From Brevibacillus laterosporus (GTDB taxonomy: Bacteria > Bacillota > Bacilli > Brevibacillales > Brevibacillaceae): DNA of 64,000 nucleotides. Made by a program: the position numbers and the translations under genes. Below the pieces are notes generated by a model that was given only the letters and a program-made list of their open reading frames with translations, searched no databases and was not told the DNA's origin. Shown here piece by piece: positions 9,383-18,338 of the stretch (its first letter is position 1; each line of letters opens with the position of its first letter). The stretch covers positions 1 to 64,000 of the forward strand of contig CP033464.1 of assembly GCA_007833815.1 (NCBI GenBank). The letters are read 5' to 3'.

Positions 9383-10477
9383 TTACTTCACGATAGCAAG
9401 CTCTGGCTTGTAAAGACCAGAAGCATACAGTTCATCTAGCATTTCATTGAAAGCAGGGATGGTAAGCTGTTGTTTTGCATCGGATAGCGCTACATCTGGA
9501 TCAGGATGAACCTCTACCATGATACCGTCAGAACCTACTGCTAAGCCAGCTTTCGCTGTTGGAAGCAATAGATCTCGGCGACCAGTCGAATGTGTCACAT
9601 CTACAAATACTGGCAAATGCGTCTCTTGTTTTAAGATCGGCACAGCAGAGATATCAAGGGTGTTACGTGTCGCTTTTTCGTAAGTACGAATACCGCGTTC
9701 GCAAAGCATAACTTGCGTATTTCCTTCTGATAAAATATATTCAGCAGCGTAAATGAACTCTTCGATGGTTGCTGACAATCCACGTTTTAATAAGATAGGG
9801 TGGTTTGTGCGACCTGCTGCTTTTAACAGTTCGAAGTTTTGCATGTTACGTGCACCAATTTGAATAACATCTACATATTTAGTAGCTATCTCAAGATCAG
9901 AAGGCGTTACGATCTCACTGATCGTCACTAAATTAAATTCATCCCCGATACGTTTAAGAATCTCTAACCCTTCCAATCCAAGTCCTTGGAAGTCATAAGG
10001 AGATGTGCGTGGCTTGTATGCTCCACCACGGAGTACACGTAAGCCTTGTTTCACGTGATTTTCAGCTACAGCACGAACTTGATCGTAGCTTTCTACCGAG
10101 CATGGTCCAGCGATCAGAACCTTCTCTTTACCACCAAACTCCACACCTTTAATGTTTAGGACAGTATCTTCTAGTTGTTTTTTACGGCTTACTAATAGAA
10201 TTTTCTTATCCTCATCTTTTTGTAGATCAAGAGATGCACTAAAGATTTGTTTAAATAGATGGCGAATGGCTTCATCACTGAATGGTCCATTGTTATTCTC
10301 TACAATTAGATTCAACATGTCACGCTCACGTTCTGGATCAAAACGATTTACGCCCTGCTTGCTCTTCTCTTGGCCTAACTCCTGAACCAAAGAGGCACGC
10401 TTGTTGATCAATTCTAATAATTGCAAATTAATTGTATCCAGTTTTTGGCGAATGACCTCAATCTGCTCATTACTCAT
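9383..10477 (-). CDS. aroA: Chorismate mutase / 3-deoxy-7-phosphoheptulonate synthase fusion
   Basis: This bifunctional enzyme opens the shikimate pathway. Residues 1-90 form an AroQ-type chorismate mutase ([20 protein letters not shown]) that acts as a sensor domain for feedback by prephenate and chorismate. Residues from about 105 form a DAHP synthase barrel with [35 protein letters not shown] and [11 protein letters not shown]. The 364-residue length and domain order match B. subtilis AroA (AroG). ATG 10477 is preceded by a GGAG-containing sequence. Single-gene unit upstream of ccpA, as in Bacillus. Confidence 0.95.
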   Translation of the reverse strand: MSNEQIEVIRQKLDTINLQLLELINKRASLVQELGQEKSKQGVNRFDPERERDMLNLIVENNNGPFSDEAIRHLFKQIFSASLDLQKDEDKKILLVSRKKQLEDTVLNIKGVEFGGKEKVLIAGPCSVESYDQVRAVAENHVKQGLRVLRGGAYKPRTSPYDFQGLGLEGLEILKRIGDEFNLVTISEIVTPSDLEIATKYVDVIQIGARNMQNFELLKAAGRTNHPILLKRGLSATIEEFIYAAEYILSEGNTQVMLCERGIRTYEKATRNTLDISAVPILKQETHLPVFVDVTHSTGRRDLLLPTAKAGLAVGSDGIMVEVHPDPDVALSDAKQQLTIPAFNEMLDELYASGLYKPELAIVK

Positions 10478-10744
10478 CTCTACTCCACCCTTCTACTTTT
10501 TCCCTTATCGTTTACAAAATACAGTATGGTTATTCATAAGACGTTCTGAGTTACCTGTTATTATAGTAGATGATTAGGCGTTTGACCAGCCCTTTAGTAC
10601 CAAAAAGCGCGAAAGTAATTGTTAACAGCCATAAATATTTTGAAAAAGGTTAATTTAATAGGGTTTTATTATCTTTAGAAGCTAGTATATGATAGAGAAA
10701 ATACGTAAATCTTCCATTCCAGATGGGAAGGAGAGTCAATTCAT

Positions 10745-12925
10745 TTGCTAGAACAACATGCAGACAAGCAAAATAACACTCTTTTTGCTTTAGATATCGG
10801 TACCCGTAGTGTGGTAGGACTTATTGTAGAACCACTTGAAGACAAATTTCAAATTAAAGATTGTTACATTTTAGAGCATACGGAACGTTCTATGTTGGAT
10901 GGGCAAATCCATGATGTGCTCGCAGTCGCTGAAGTAATAGAGCGGATCAAACAGCATTTGTCTCAAAAGCATGGCACCTTAAAAGAAGTAGCAGTAGCGG
11001 CAGCTGGACGCTCGCTCAAAACAAAGCGAGTTCGCTTCGAGCTCCCTATCTCGCATTTGCCTGTGCTGACCAGGGATGATGTGCTCACCCTAGAATTTTC
11101 CGCTGTACAAAAGGCTCAGGCTGAATTAGCTCAAGAGCTAAATGAGACGGATATTACACGCTATTATTGTGTAGGATACAGCGTGGTCAACTACCATTTA
11201 GATGAAGAAATCATTGGAAATCTAATCGATCAACGTGGAACGAACGCTTCTGTTGATGTAATTGCCACATTTTTACCCCGTGTCGTTGTAGATTCCTTAT
11301 TGGCTGCTCTAAAACGTAGTGGTCTAGAGATGAAAGCTCTTACCCTGGAGCCAATCGCTGCCATCCATGTGTTGATCCCTACCACGATGCGCCGATTAAA
11401 TATTGCACTAGTTGATATCGGTGCAGGGACCTCTGATATTGCATTAACAGAAGACGGAAGCATTACGGCCTATGGCATGGTACCTACGGCTGGAGATGAG
11501 ATTACAGATGCCCTTATGAATGCATTTTTGCTAGATTTCCCTGTTGCAGAGGAGGTAAAACGCCACCTACATGATCAGGAAACTGTCCAGTTCCATGATA
11601 TTTTGGGAATTGAGCATGATGTAAGCACAGAACAAGTCATTGCGGCTATTGAATCTGATATCGAGTCCCTTGCAAAACAGATCGCCCATAAAATTTTGGA
11701 ACTTAATAGTAAGGCCCCACAAGCAGTTATGCTAATTGGAGGCGGAAGCTTAACCCCGACCCTCCCAACAAAAGTAGCGCAACACTTGGGACTGCCCGCT
11801 AATCGTGTGGCTGTTAGAGGAGCAGATGCGATCAAGCAATTTGTTGGAGAGCATCCCTTGCTAAATGGTCCAGCATTCGTAACACCTGTTGGAATTGCCC
11901 TCGCAGCACATTCACAGCCTATTCGTTATGTGACGGTGACTATTAATGATACGCAGGTAAGACTCTTTGATCTACGTAAAATGACATTAGGCGATGCACT
12001 ATTAGCTGCTGGTATGGATATTAAGCGTCTACACGGTCGTCCTGGGCTAGCTATGTCAGTCAGTGTAAACGGACGTCTTAAGATCATTCCAGGTGAGCAC
12101 GGCACCTCTCCGACCATTCTGATCAATGGTCTGTCAGGCTCTCTGGACTCTCTCATTTCAGATGGAGACACTATTAGTGTAGTCTCTGGTATGAATGGTA
12201 AAGAGGCAACTGCCGTAGCTCATGATCTTATTGATCCAAGTATGGCACTTACACTCACTATTAATGGTGAGGAATTTGTACAGCTACCTATTGTTTTACA
12301 TGACAGTTTAATCCTACAAAATGATGCCCTGCTATGTGATCGTATGGACCTAGAGATGCGCCTACCTAAAACCATCGGAGAAGCTATTCAGTCCAGCAAA
12401 TATGCTTCGCTGATACAAGAAGTAGCCGAAGCTCCCTTGTTTGTGATGACATGTAACAAGCAAACCTATTCCATACCACGTAAAGAGTTACATATTCTTT
12501 TAAACGGAAAAAAAGCTTCTTTGTTGGATTCTGTTTATTCACAAGATATCATTCATTGCGAAGTTCATGATCTAGAAACTCCTACTATAGGCGATTTGAT
12601 AACACCAGATGATATGGTTCAAGAAACTGTGAACGTGTATGTAAATGACCAACTCATATCCTTAGAAACAGGCCACATGGACATACAACTTAATGGAAGC
12701 CCAGCTACCATGCAAACCCAACTACAAAATGATGCTGTTGTAACGATACATTCTGTAGTAGGAGAAGCTCCTATGTTAAGTGACATCTTCCGTTATGTAG
12801 AGATTCCCGCTCAGCCTATTGGGACAAATCAGTTGCCCAATTTCATCATGAAGGTAAATAATGAAGTAGCTTCCTTTCAAACCCCTTTAGTAAGTGGGGA
12901 TAGAGTAGAACTGTACTGGGAATAG
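10745..12925 (+). CDS. Long FtsA/PilM-like actin-fold ATPase with repeated C-terminal beta-rich modules
   Basis: The N-terminal 390 residues have the actin/FtsA nucleotide-binding signature: FALDIGTRS (about 14-22), VDIGAGTSD (223-231) and MLIGGGS (329-335). Residues about 395-726 do not belong to ordinary FtsA. They contain several short modules with the pattern of two beta strands around Asn-Gly or Asn-Asp, then a Gly-Asp turn (at about 437-480, 502-530, 582-606, 628-668 and 699-726). These resemble beta-grasp/SLBB-like folds. FtsA proper is about 420 residues and sits next to ftsZ; no ftsZ lies here. TTG 10745 follows GGAAGGAG. The function is unknown; a role in membrane, envelope or division scaffolding is inference. 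Confidence 0.75.
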   Translation: MLEQHADKQNNTLFALDIGTRSVVGLIVEPLEDKFQIKDCYILEHTERSMLDGQIHDVLAVAEVIERIKQHLSQKHGTLKEVAVAAAGRSLKTKRVRFELPISHLPVLTRDDVLTLEFSAVQKAQAELAQELNETDITRYYCVGYSVVNYHLDEEIIGNLIDQRGTNASVDVIATFLPRVVVDSLLAALKRSGLEMKALTLEPIAAIHVLIPTTMRRLNIALVDIGAGTSDIALTEDGSITAYGMVPTAGDEITDALMNAFLLDFPVAEEVKRHLHDQETVQFHDILGIEHDVSTEQVIAAIESDIESLAKQIAHKILELNSKAPQAVMLIGGGSLTPTLPTKVAQHLGLPANRVAVRGADAIKQFVGEHPLLNGPAFVTPVGIALAAHSQPIRYVTVTINDTQVRLFDLRKMTLGDALLAAGMDIKRLHGRPGLAMSVSVNGRLKIIPGEHGTSPTILINGLSGSLDSLISDGDTISVVSGMNGKEATAVAHDLIDPSMALTLTINGEEFVQLPIVLHDSLILQNDALLCDRMDLEMRLPKTIGEAIQSSKYASLIQEVAEAPLFVMTCNKQTYSIPRKELHILLNGKKASLLDSVYSQDIIHCEVHDLETPTIGDLITPDDMVQETVNVYVNDQLISLETGHMDIQLNGSPATMQTQLQNDAVVTIHSVVGEAPMLSDIFRYVEIPAQPIGTNQLPNFIMKVNNEVASFQTPLVSGDRVELYWE

Positions 12926-12930
12926 CATGA

Positions 12931-12958
12931 AAAAAGACCCCATAGCTGGGGTCTTTCT
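12931..12958. terminator. Bidirectional terminator between the FtsA-like gene and ytxJ
   Basis: AAAGACCCC-atagct-GGGGTCTTT is flanked by A-rich sequence on the left and a T-containing run on the right, so it can stop transcription from both convergent genes. Confidence 0.85.
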
Positions 12959-12967
12959 CTTGTCTGC

Positions 12968-13294
12968 CTATTTCATAGCTTGCTCGATTGCATCCTTCGT
13001 AATCTTCCAATGAGAGGTATGCCACGAGACTGCACCGTTCTCAATTAGAAAGATTTGTGGTGATTCGTGTTTAATCTGAAAATGCTCTGCAATTTCATTA
13101 GAGACAGGGCGAGCCTCACGAACGAGTACCACAGCTGCCTCCACATCGCTGTTTGCTTGCAAATACGCATGGAACTGCTCATGAGCAGACGTACTGATCG
13201 GACAAACTGTACTGTGTTTAAACAGTAGTAGTTTGCCTTTCTTCTCTAAGAATGCTTGTAGTTCTTCTTGGGATTGCAACTGTTGAAATGCCAA
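12968..13294 (-). CDS. ytxJ: YtxJ-like monothiol bacilliredoxin
   Basis: This is a thioredoxin-fold protein of about 108 residues with a single active-site cysteine in TVCPIST, and with SPQIFLIENG carrying the cis-proline. YtxJ proteins are linked to bacillithiol-dependent redox repair and general stress in Bacillus. In B. subtilis the ytxGHJ genes lie next to aroA-ccpA, as here. A TTG start at 13294 is preferred because GAAGGGAGCG lies at proper spacing; the longer in-frame start at 13315 would place this site inside the gene. Confidence 0.85.
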   Translation of the reverse strand: MAFQQLQSQEELQAFLEKKGKLLLFKHSTVCPISTSAHEQFHAYLQANSDVEAAVVLVREARPVSNEIAEHFQIKHESPQIFLIENGAVSWHTSHWKITKDAIEQAMK

Positions 13295-13379
13295 ATAAAC
13301 TCGCTCCCTTCTCAATAACGTAGATGATAATTAATGATAAAGAGAAAGATAGCGAAAGGCAAATTTTTTCCAAGTTACG

Positions 13380-13781
13380 TTACACTTCTAGTTTGATTTG
13401 TGTCAGCTTCCGTTGAATCTCACTTATCCATTGCTGAGCATGAAGTGACTTGGCCAACAAATATAGATCAAGTAATTCATTTACTCTCTCATCAATCTTG
13501 TCTTTCAATTCTTCATCTTCGCTCTGTTCCGCTATAATGACGAGTAGATTGGCAAACTCGCTGATTGCTTCAAAGGCAACCTCTTGCTCTTCCGGTTGGT
13601 CTCCCAGGTTTCTCATCAGTTGTTTTAGATCATCCTTTACGAGATCGACAACAGACGTGCAAGCACATTCTTCATCTTTGCAGACATGAATTGGCACATT
13701 AAGAATTTTCACCCGACTGCGATAGATTACACTGCGCAGCGCGATGTCCATCTCTTTGCCACATTGGCTGCAATATTTCAT
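13380..13781 (-). CDS. Zinc-ribbon protein with helical C-terminus, function unknown
   Basis: 133 residues. The first 45 carry CSQCGKE and a second cluster CKDEECAC, a four-to-five cysteine zinc ribbon like the YgiT/MqsA-type N-terminal finger. The remainder is acidic and predicted helical (repeated Glu/Asp/Leu), possibly a coiled coil. No DNA-binding helix-turn-helix is visible and no toxin gene is adjacent, so a toxin-antitoxin role is not supported. GAGAGGAG precedes ATG 13781. Confidence 0.75.
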   Translation of the reverse strand: MKYCSQCGKEMDIALRSVIYRSRVKILNVPIHVCKDEECACTSVVDLVKDDLKQLMRNLGDQPEEQEVAFEAISEFANLLVIIAEQSEDEELKDKIDERVNELLDLYLLAKSLHAQQWISEIQRKLTQIKLEV

Positions 13782-13797
13782 CTGTACTTCTCCTCTC

Positions 13798-14001
13798 TCA
13801 AACTGCCTTTCCTCCAGATTTATCTGTCTGTTTTTCTAAGTCACCCATTTCGAGTGAGGGATATAATAATCCTGCTGAAGGTATGTTGGTACATGATGGC
13901 AGTACTTGTTTAACTTCCAAACGCACAAACGCTTTCCCCATATGTAAAAGCGTATCCTCTACACATTGTAGGGGTTTCCTTTCACTTTTACATGTCATAC
14001 T
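13798..14001 (-). CDS. Small hypothetical protein, doubtful
   Basis: An open frame of 67 residues ends 17 bases before the next minus-strand gene, an operon-like spacing. ATG 14001 has only AGAAAG as a possible ribosome binding site. A longer form from 14037 would start inside a terminator-like hairpin. No family is recognised; composition is ordinary. It could be a chance open frame. Confidence 0.3.
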   Translation of the reverse strand, partial: SMTCKSERKPLQCVEDTLLHMGKAFVRLEVKQVLPSCTNIPSAGLLYPSLEMGDLEKQTDKSGGKAV

Positions 14002-14020
14002 TTCTGTAACTAGATGAAAA

Positions 14021-14062
14021 CTTTGGCATCTACCCACTTAATTTGGTAGATAAATGCCAAAG
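14021..14062 (-). terminator. Terminator of the 14088-14327 gene
   Basis: CTTTGGCAT-CTACC pairs with GGTAG-ATAA-ATGCCAAAG with a four-base bulge. On the minus strand a TTTTC tail follows. It lies 25 bases downstream of the small zinc-ribbon gene. Confidence 0.65.
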
Positions 14063-14087
14063 ATGCCAGCATACTTATAGCCTACAA

Positions 14088-14327
14088 TTAGTGATAAATA
14101 GCGTTTACTTTCTCACATGTAGGGCAAATAGCAATTTTACCCGAATGTCCTATTTCATCCTCTACCCGATAACCGGTAATTTTTTCTGAGGAACAGAACA
14201 AGCACTCAGAGTTAAATTCCATATCATATTGCGCTTTCCAAGCAATCGATTTAAAATCTTCTCCCACAAAAATAGTCATATACAAATGTTCCTTGGGTTG
14301 TAACGCGTAAATGTCTCGATTCATCAT
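14088..14327 (-). CDS. Small zinc-ribbon protein, function unknown
   Basis: About 79 residues with two separated CxxC pairs (CLFCSSEK and CPTCEK) that could hold one zinc ion, typical of small cytoplasmic zinc-ribbon proteins. The start at 14327 or 14324 (adjacent ATG codons) is placed at good distance from GGAAGGGG; an ATG at 14333 is too close to it. Own terminator at 14021-14062. No function can be named. Confidence 0.7.
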   Translation of the reverse strand: MMNRDIYALQPKEHLYMTIFVGEDFKSIAWKAQYDMEFNSECLFCSSEKITGYRVEDEIGHSGKIAICPTCEKVNAIYH

Positions 14328-14488
14328 ATCCATCCCCTTCCTTTTTGTGAATGTCTTTGTTATCATTCAGCTTTTCCACATTTTCAGAATAATAAACATC
14401 AGTAAAAATATTTTTACCAAGGTACTTCGCTTTCCAAATTTTTTTGTGTACAATATGAGCAAGATCATGAAAGCGAGGAGATACATAT

Positions 14489-15601
14489 ATGAAAGATCCA
14501 CGTTTAGAACAATTGGCATACAATTTGGTCAATTATTCCATTCGCGCTCAAAAGGGCGAGCACGTACTCATTCATTCTACCGGTCATCAGCCTGAATTAG
14601 TAAAAGCCTTAATTCGCAAGGTATATGAAGCTGAAGCTCACCCATATGTACAACTTCAAGATCCTGCCATTCAACGGGAATTGTTAATGGACACAAACGA
14701 AGAACATCTTGCTGTCATGCGAGAAGCTGAAGTTGCTTTTATGAAAAAAATGGATTGTTATATTGGGATTCGCGGAGGTAAAAACATTACAGAACTCTCC
14801 GATGTTCCAAGCGACAAAATGAGTATGTATTCCCGTCAGTTGCAGCGACCTGTTACAGATATCCGTGTACCTGAAACAAAATGGGTAGTTATGCGTTATC
14901 CAAACGAATCCATGGCTCAATTGGCTAGTATGAGTACAGAAGCGTTTGAAAGCTTTTACTTTGATGTTTGCAATCTAGACTACAGCAAAATGTCCAAAGC
15001 AATGGACAACCTTGTAGAGCTTATGAACAAAACAGATAAAGTTCGCTTAACAGCTCCTGGAACAGACTTGTCCTTCTCTATTAAAGACATCCCAGCGATT
15101 AAATGCGCAGGCGAGTGTAACATTCCGGATGGTGAAATTTTCACAGCTCCTGTGAGAGACTCTGTAAATGGTACCCTTTCCTATAACACGCCATCTCCAT
15201 ACCAAGGCTTTACATTTGAAAATGTGAAGCTGACCTTCAGAGATGGAAAAATCGTTGAGGCCACCGCAAATGACACAGAGCGCATTAACAAAATCTTTGA
15301 CGAAGATGAAGGCGCACGCTACATTGGAGAATTTGCTATTGGGGTGAATCCTTATATTCAAAACCCAATGAAAGACATCTTGTTTGATGAAAAAATTGAC
15401 GGAAGCATTCACTTTACACCAGGACAAGCTTACGATGAAGCATTCAACGGTAATAAATCTTCCATTCACTGGGATATGGTACTAATCCAACGTCCTGAAT
15501 GGGGTGGTGGAGAAATCTACTTTGATGATGTTTTGATCCGTAAAGATGGACGCTTTGTCCTTCCTGAGCTAGAGTGTCTCAACCCTGAAAATCTTAAATA
15601 A
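14489..15601 (+). CDS. M29 family metallo-aminopeptidase (AmpS/thermophilic aminopeptidase type)
   Basis: A cytosolic dimetal aminopeptidase of 370 residues that removes N-terminal amino acids from peptides. Family features include YNLVNYSIRAQKGEHVLI at the N-terminus, GTDLSFSIKD, CNIPDGEIFTAPVRDSVNG with the metal-binding Glu, and the C-terminal HWDMVLIQRPEWGGG. ATG 14489 follows GCGAGGAG. It stands alone between the divergent zinc-ribbon gene and a strong terminator. Confidence 0.93.
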   Translation: MKDPRLEQLAYNLVNYSIRAQKGEHVLIHSTGHQPELVKALIRKVYEAEAHPYVQLQDPAIQRELLMDTNEEHLAVMREAEVAFMKKMDCYIGIRGGKNITELSDVPSDKMSMYSRQLQRPVTDIRVPETKWVVMRYPNESMAQLASMSTEAFESFYFDVCNLDYSKMSKAMDNLVELMNKTDKVRLTAPGTDLSFSIKDIPAIKCAGECNIPDGEIFTAPVRDSVNGTLSYNTPSPYQGFTFENVKLTFRDGKIVEATANDTERINKIFDEDEGARYIGEFAIGVNPYIQNPMKDILFDEKIDGSIHFTPGQAYDEAFNGNKSSIHWDMVLIQRPEWGGGEIYFDDVLIRKDGRFVLPELECLNPENLK

Positions 15602-15611
15602 ATGCAACAAA

Positions 15612-15650
15612 ACAAAACCTCGAGGAACTAAAATCCCCGAGGTTTTGTTT
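15612..15650. terminator. Bidirectional terminator between aminopeptidase and padR genes
   Basis: ACAAAACCTCG...CGAGGTTTTGT stem with a T-rich tail on the plus strand and A-rich lead for the minus strand; it closes both convergent genes. Confidence 0.85.
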
Positions 15651-15683
15651 TAATTGTTCCATTTGAAAGGAAGCGTAGCCATT

Positions 15684-16223
15684 TTATGATGTATGAACTA
15701 CGTTTTGCCCTTTATCAAGCATTTGTTTTTTATTCTTTAGAAATTGAACAGCGCCTTCTAATTGATGTAGGGTAAACTCCCAACACATTTTTTGATACTC
15801 ATTCAACTCTTCCACGCTTTTCTGATAACTGTTTCGAATGATCTCCTGTCGCTTCTCTTGATAAGCAATCAAATCATCAAAAAAGTACTTTTGATCTTCT
15901 GCCGGGTGTAAATCACAAAAGAATAAGCGCGTTAACATATCTGACCGAACAATCGGTCCTTCAATTTCCGTCTTTAACTCCTGATGAAATTGATCGCGTC
16001 CTTGTTGCGTCAGACGATACATAATCTTGTTTGGCTTTCCTGTCTGTAACACTTCTTCTTTTGTAACATGTCCTTCTTGTTCCAACTTTTTTAGAGCGGG
16101 ATAAATCGCGCCGTAGCTCGCATCGTAAAAGAAACCTATGCTGCTCGTAAAGAACTGCTTTATATCGTAGCCGCTCATTTCACGATAATGTAATAAGCCT
16201 AAAATGATTGATTTGACGTCCAT
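15684..16223 (-). CDS. PadR family transcriptional regulator
   Basis: A winged helix-turn-helix regulator of 179 residues. The N-terminal part has the PadR pattern LGLLHYREMSGYDIKQFF, YGAIYPALKKLEQEGHV and MYRLTQQGRDQF, and the C-terminal helical domain (about 90-175) drives dimerisation. ATG 16223 follows CCGGAGG; the longer in-frame start at 16262 is rejected. The target is unknown. The upstream gene is the HtrA-like protease, transcribed divergently, so that gene is one candidate target. Confidence 0.9.
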   Translation of the reverse strand: MDVKSIILGLLHYREMSGYDIKQFFTSSIGFFYDASYGAIYPALKKLEQEGHVTKEEVLQTGKPNKIMYRLTQQGRDQFHQELKTEIEGPIVRSDMLTRLFFCDLHPAEDQKYFFDDLIAYQEKRQEIIRNSYQKSVEELNEYQKMCWEFTLHQLEGAVQFLKNKKQMLDKGQNVVHTS

Positions 16224-16622
16224 AACATTTCCTCCGGATGTAGGCTTGGTACAAAATTTCAATTATTTACTTACATTATTCTTTGTTTATTTCAATATTA
16301 TAAAATGTTTAACTTGATATTAGCAAGATTTTAACAAGATTTTAACAAGAAATGAATCCTTCTCCCCCTTATTATGAGAGTAACGCTTTAAATCGTCATA
16401 GCACAAGTTGCTTTAGGCTTATTTCCCTCTCTCGCATATAGTAAAAGCATCCTATATTCCTAGTTTTTGTCTTTGTTTTTAGGAATTTTCTGCGATATCT
16501 AATTACTCCTACTTGGCTTTGAGATGAATACAATATCTCCTCACACAATTGGGCGTTCCACCTTTATCCTCTCTCCATAAGATGATGTATACCTATCTGC
16601 AGGGAAGTAAGGAGATGAAGTT
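16224..16622. other. 399-base divergent intergenic region, no gene seen
   Basis: AT-rich sequence between padR and the protease gene. It holds the two divergent promoters. A tandem ATTTTAACAAG-type repeat is present near 16325-16350. No RNA structure or convincing small gene was found. Confidence 0.4.
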
Positions 16623-17336
16623 GTGAAACCAAGAGGCTGGTCCTATACGAATACAAAATATCAGCAGATGAGTAATCTACATCCATTCAACTTCTTTGTT
16701 CCGTTAGTGGAACAGGTAAAGCATGGCGTAGTTTCTCTTATCTGCGAAGACAACACCTCCCCTCCAGACATCGATCAGATTTTGCAAAGCTTTTTGGACA
16801 TGGAACCGCTCGAAGCAGGTCAGACGGAAAAAAGCTTTGGTTCCGGCTTCATTTTTCATCCCAAGGGCTATATTCTCACCAGTGAACACGTTATAGGCAA
16901 ATCCACATCTATTTATGTAAAAATGTGGAACGGAAAGGTATTTGAAGCTAAGCTCATTTTTAGTGATCCTCAACGGGATTACGCTATCGTAAAAATTGAA
17001 ACAGATATTCGTCTTAGTCCACTGCCTCTTGGCAATTCAGGTGAGGCACGCGTAGGTGAATGGGTCATTAGCGTCGGAAGTCCCCTTGGTTTAGAAAATT
17101 CAGTTACAGCGGGCATTATAAGTGCCAAAAACAGGCGTATTCAGGTATCTAAAAGATTATACGATGAAATCTTCCAGACAGATGCTGCCATTAATCCCGG
17201 TAACAGCGGAGGCCCCTTAATTAATTTACACGGTGAAGTAATAGGTCTAAACGCATTTATCATCCAGTCTAGTCAATGCCTTGGTTTTGCCATTGGAATT
17301 GATAGTATTAAGAAGAAAATCCAGCAACTTTTATAG
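16623..17336 (+). CDS. Soluble trypsin-like serine protease (HtrA/DegP protease domain only)
   Basis: Chymotrypsin-fold protease of 237 residues. The catalytic triad is visible: His89 in TSEHVIG, Asp119 in RDYAIVKI and Ser195 in PGNSGGPL. It lacks the N-terminal membrane segment and the C-terminal PDZ domain of Bacillus HtrA/HtrB/YyxA and shows no signal peptide. It may therefore be cytoplasmic or leave the cell by another route. The GTG start at 16623 has AAGGAG at good distance. The divergent padR gene may control it. Function beyond proteolysis is not clear. Confidence 0.88.
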   Translation: MKPRGWSYTNTKYQQMSNLHPFNFFVPLVEQVKHGVVSLICEDNTSPPDIDQILQSFLDMEPLEAGQTEKSFGSGFIFHPKGYILTSEHVIGKSTSIYVKMWNGKVFEAKLIFSDPQRDYAIVKIETDIRLSPLPLGNSGEARVGEWVISVGSPLGLENSVTAGIISAKNRRIQVSKRLYDEIFQTDAAINPGNSGGPLINLHGEVIGLNAFIIQSSQCLGFAIGIDSIKKKIQQLL

Positions 17337-17386
17337 CTTAGTTTTTTCCCACCACACGTAACAATAAACGTGTACAGTGAAAAAGA

Positions 17387-17423
17387 GTTGCCGTCTCACC
17401 ATGGAGAGCTGGCAACCTTTTTT
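17387..17423 (+). terminator. Terminator of the protease gene
   Basis: GTTGCC-gTCTC / GAGA-gct-GGCAAC stem followed by six T. Confidence 0.8.
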
Positions 17424-17465
17424 CTGTGATCTGGAGTTATCTTTGTGTTCCATCTACTTGTATGT

Positions 17466-17561
17466 TTACCAGACAGCCACGGCTCCATCGGTCCGTGGAT
17501 CTCTGTACCACCTACCCTCAATCCATTGCCATCTAGGGGCATCCAGAGCTGCTTGAGGATG
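17466..17561 (-). pseudogene. Gamma-glutamyltransferase C-terminal remnant
   Basis: One minus-strand frame reads [13 protein letters not shown] and then, after a missing stretch, RDPRTDGAVAVW and a stop. This is the ending of the YwrD/Ggt family of gamma-glutamyltransferases with an internal deletion. It is joined directly to a dppF remnant, so a deletion fused two formerly neighbouring genes. It cannot make an active enzyme. Confidence 0.6.
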
Positions 17562-17790
17562 TAACTAGAAATCGATCTCCTTCAGACGGTTCTAATAAAC
17601 ATAAAATGGTTCGACCCGTCGTTGATTTCCCACAGCCTGATTCTCCTACAATGCCCACCGTTTCACCCGGATAGACCGTTTAATGAATACCTCAACCGCT
17701 TTTACATGGCCAACCGTTTTGTTCAAAAATCCCGCTTGAATCGGAAAATATTTTTTCAAATTTTTTACTTCTAATTAAAGGTTGCGTCAT
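17562..17790 (-). pseudogene. Dipeptide/oligopeptide ABC transporter ATPase (DppF/OppF) N-terminal remnant
   Basis: Starting at ATG 17790, with AGGAGG upstream, several frames together give the DppF start (MTQPLI, then [11 protein letters not shown]-like, [12 protein letters not shown]) and a clear Walker A region [16 protein letters not shown], followed by LLEPSEGD. After that the similarity ends at the junction with a gamma-glutamyltransferase tail. Several indels and a stop are present. The gene is truncated before the signature motif and Walker B, so it is dead. Confidence 0.75.
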
Positions 17791-17921
17791 TTTGACACCT
17801 CCTGATACAGCCAACAGCGGTATTTATGTTTAGGTAATTCGAGTAAAGGAGGTTGTGCTTGCTCACAGATTGACATCACCTTTGAACAGCGAGGCGCAAA
17901 ACGACATCCTTTTGGCATTTG
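17787..17921 (-). pseudogene. DppD/OppD C-terminal remnant
   Basis: About 44 residues ending at 17787 have the conserved C-terminal cysteine motif of dipeptide-transporter ATPases: QMPKGCRFAPRC, then C, then YRCWLYQE. Its stop overlaps the dppF remnant start as ATGA, the usual dppD-dppF arrangement. The residues encoded upstream (to 18008) do not resemble DppD, so the gene has lost everything but its tail. Confidence 0.75.
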
Positions 17922-18081
17922 GTAAAGGAGCAACGTAGTGCAGTATTCCCGCGAAGAAGCACTTTCATCATACATATAAAAAAAGCAACATGGATACATT
18001 CGATCCACCTTGCTTTTTACTCTCTATAAGAAATGAGTTTCTCATGTTTATATTCATTATCAAGTGCTAGGAAGCTGTTTG

Positions 18082-18228
18082 CTACTCTTCCTGCTTTTTG
18101 TTGAATGCAATCAGATAGACCTCCTGATCGCCCTGAATGTTTAATTCTTGTTCCATTTGTTTTAATTGATGTAGCTGCGCAGAGTCTAACTCTGCAAATG
18201 GCATTTCACTAAGATGTTTATGTTCCAT
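18082..18228 (-). CDS. Small protein of 48 residues downstream of the DUF2325 gene
   Basis: ATG 18228 follows GGTAGGTGAG. The product is acidic and helical (rich in Glu, Gln, Leu, His), beginning MEHKHLSEMPFAELD and ending NKKQEE, without cysteine or membrane segment. I do not recognise the family. It follows the DUF2325 gene on the minus strand after 110 bases and probably shares its Fur-controlled transcript. A longer frame from 18336 has no ribosome binding site. Confidence 0.6.
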   Translation of the reverse strand: MEHKHLSEMPFAELDSAQLHQLKQMEQELNIQGDQEVYLIAFNKKQEE

Positions 18229-18338
18229 TTTCTCACCTACCTTCCACAATTCACAAGCTCTTATGTAGATTGTCCTGTGGGGGAGGAAAACATGCGCTTC
18301 TGTAATAACTAAGGATTGAGTGATTATTTTGGTCAAAA

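Noticed and set aside
13380-14327. Toxin-antitoxin interpretation of the small zinc-ribbon genes
   Set aside because: No toxin-like partner is adjacent and the proteins lack a helix-turn-helix.
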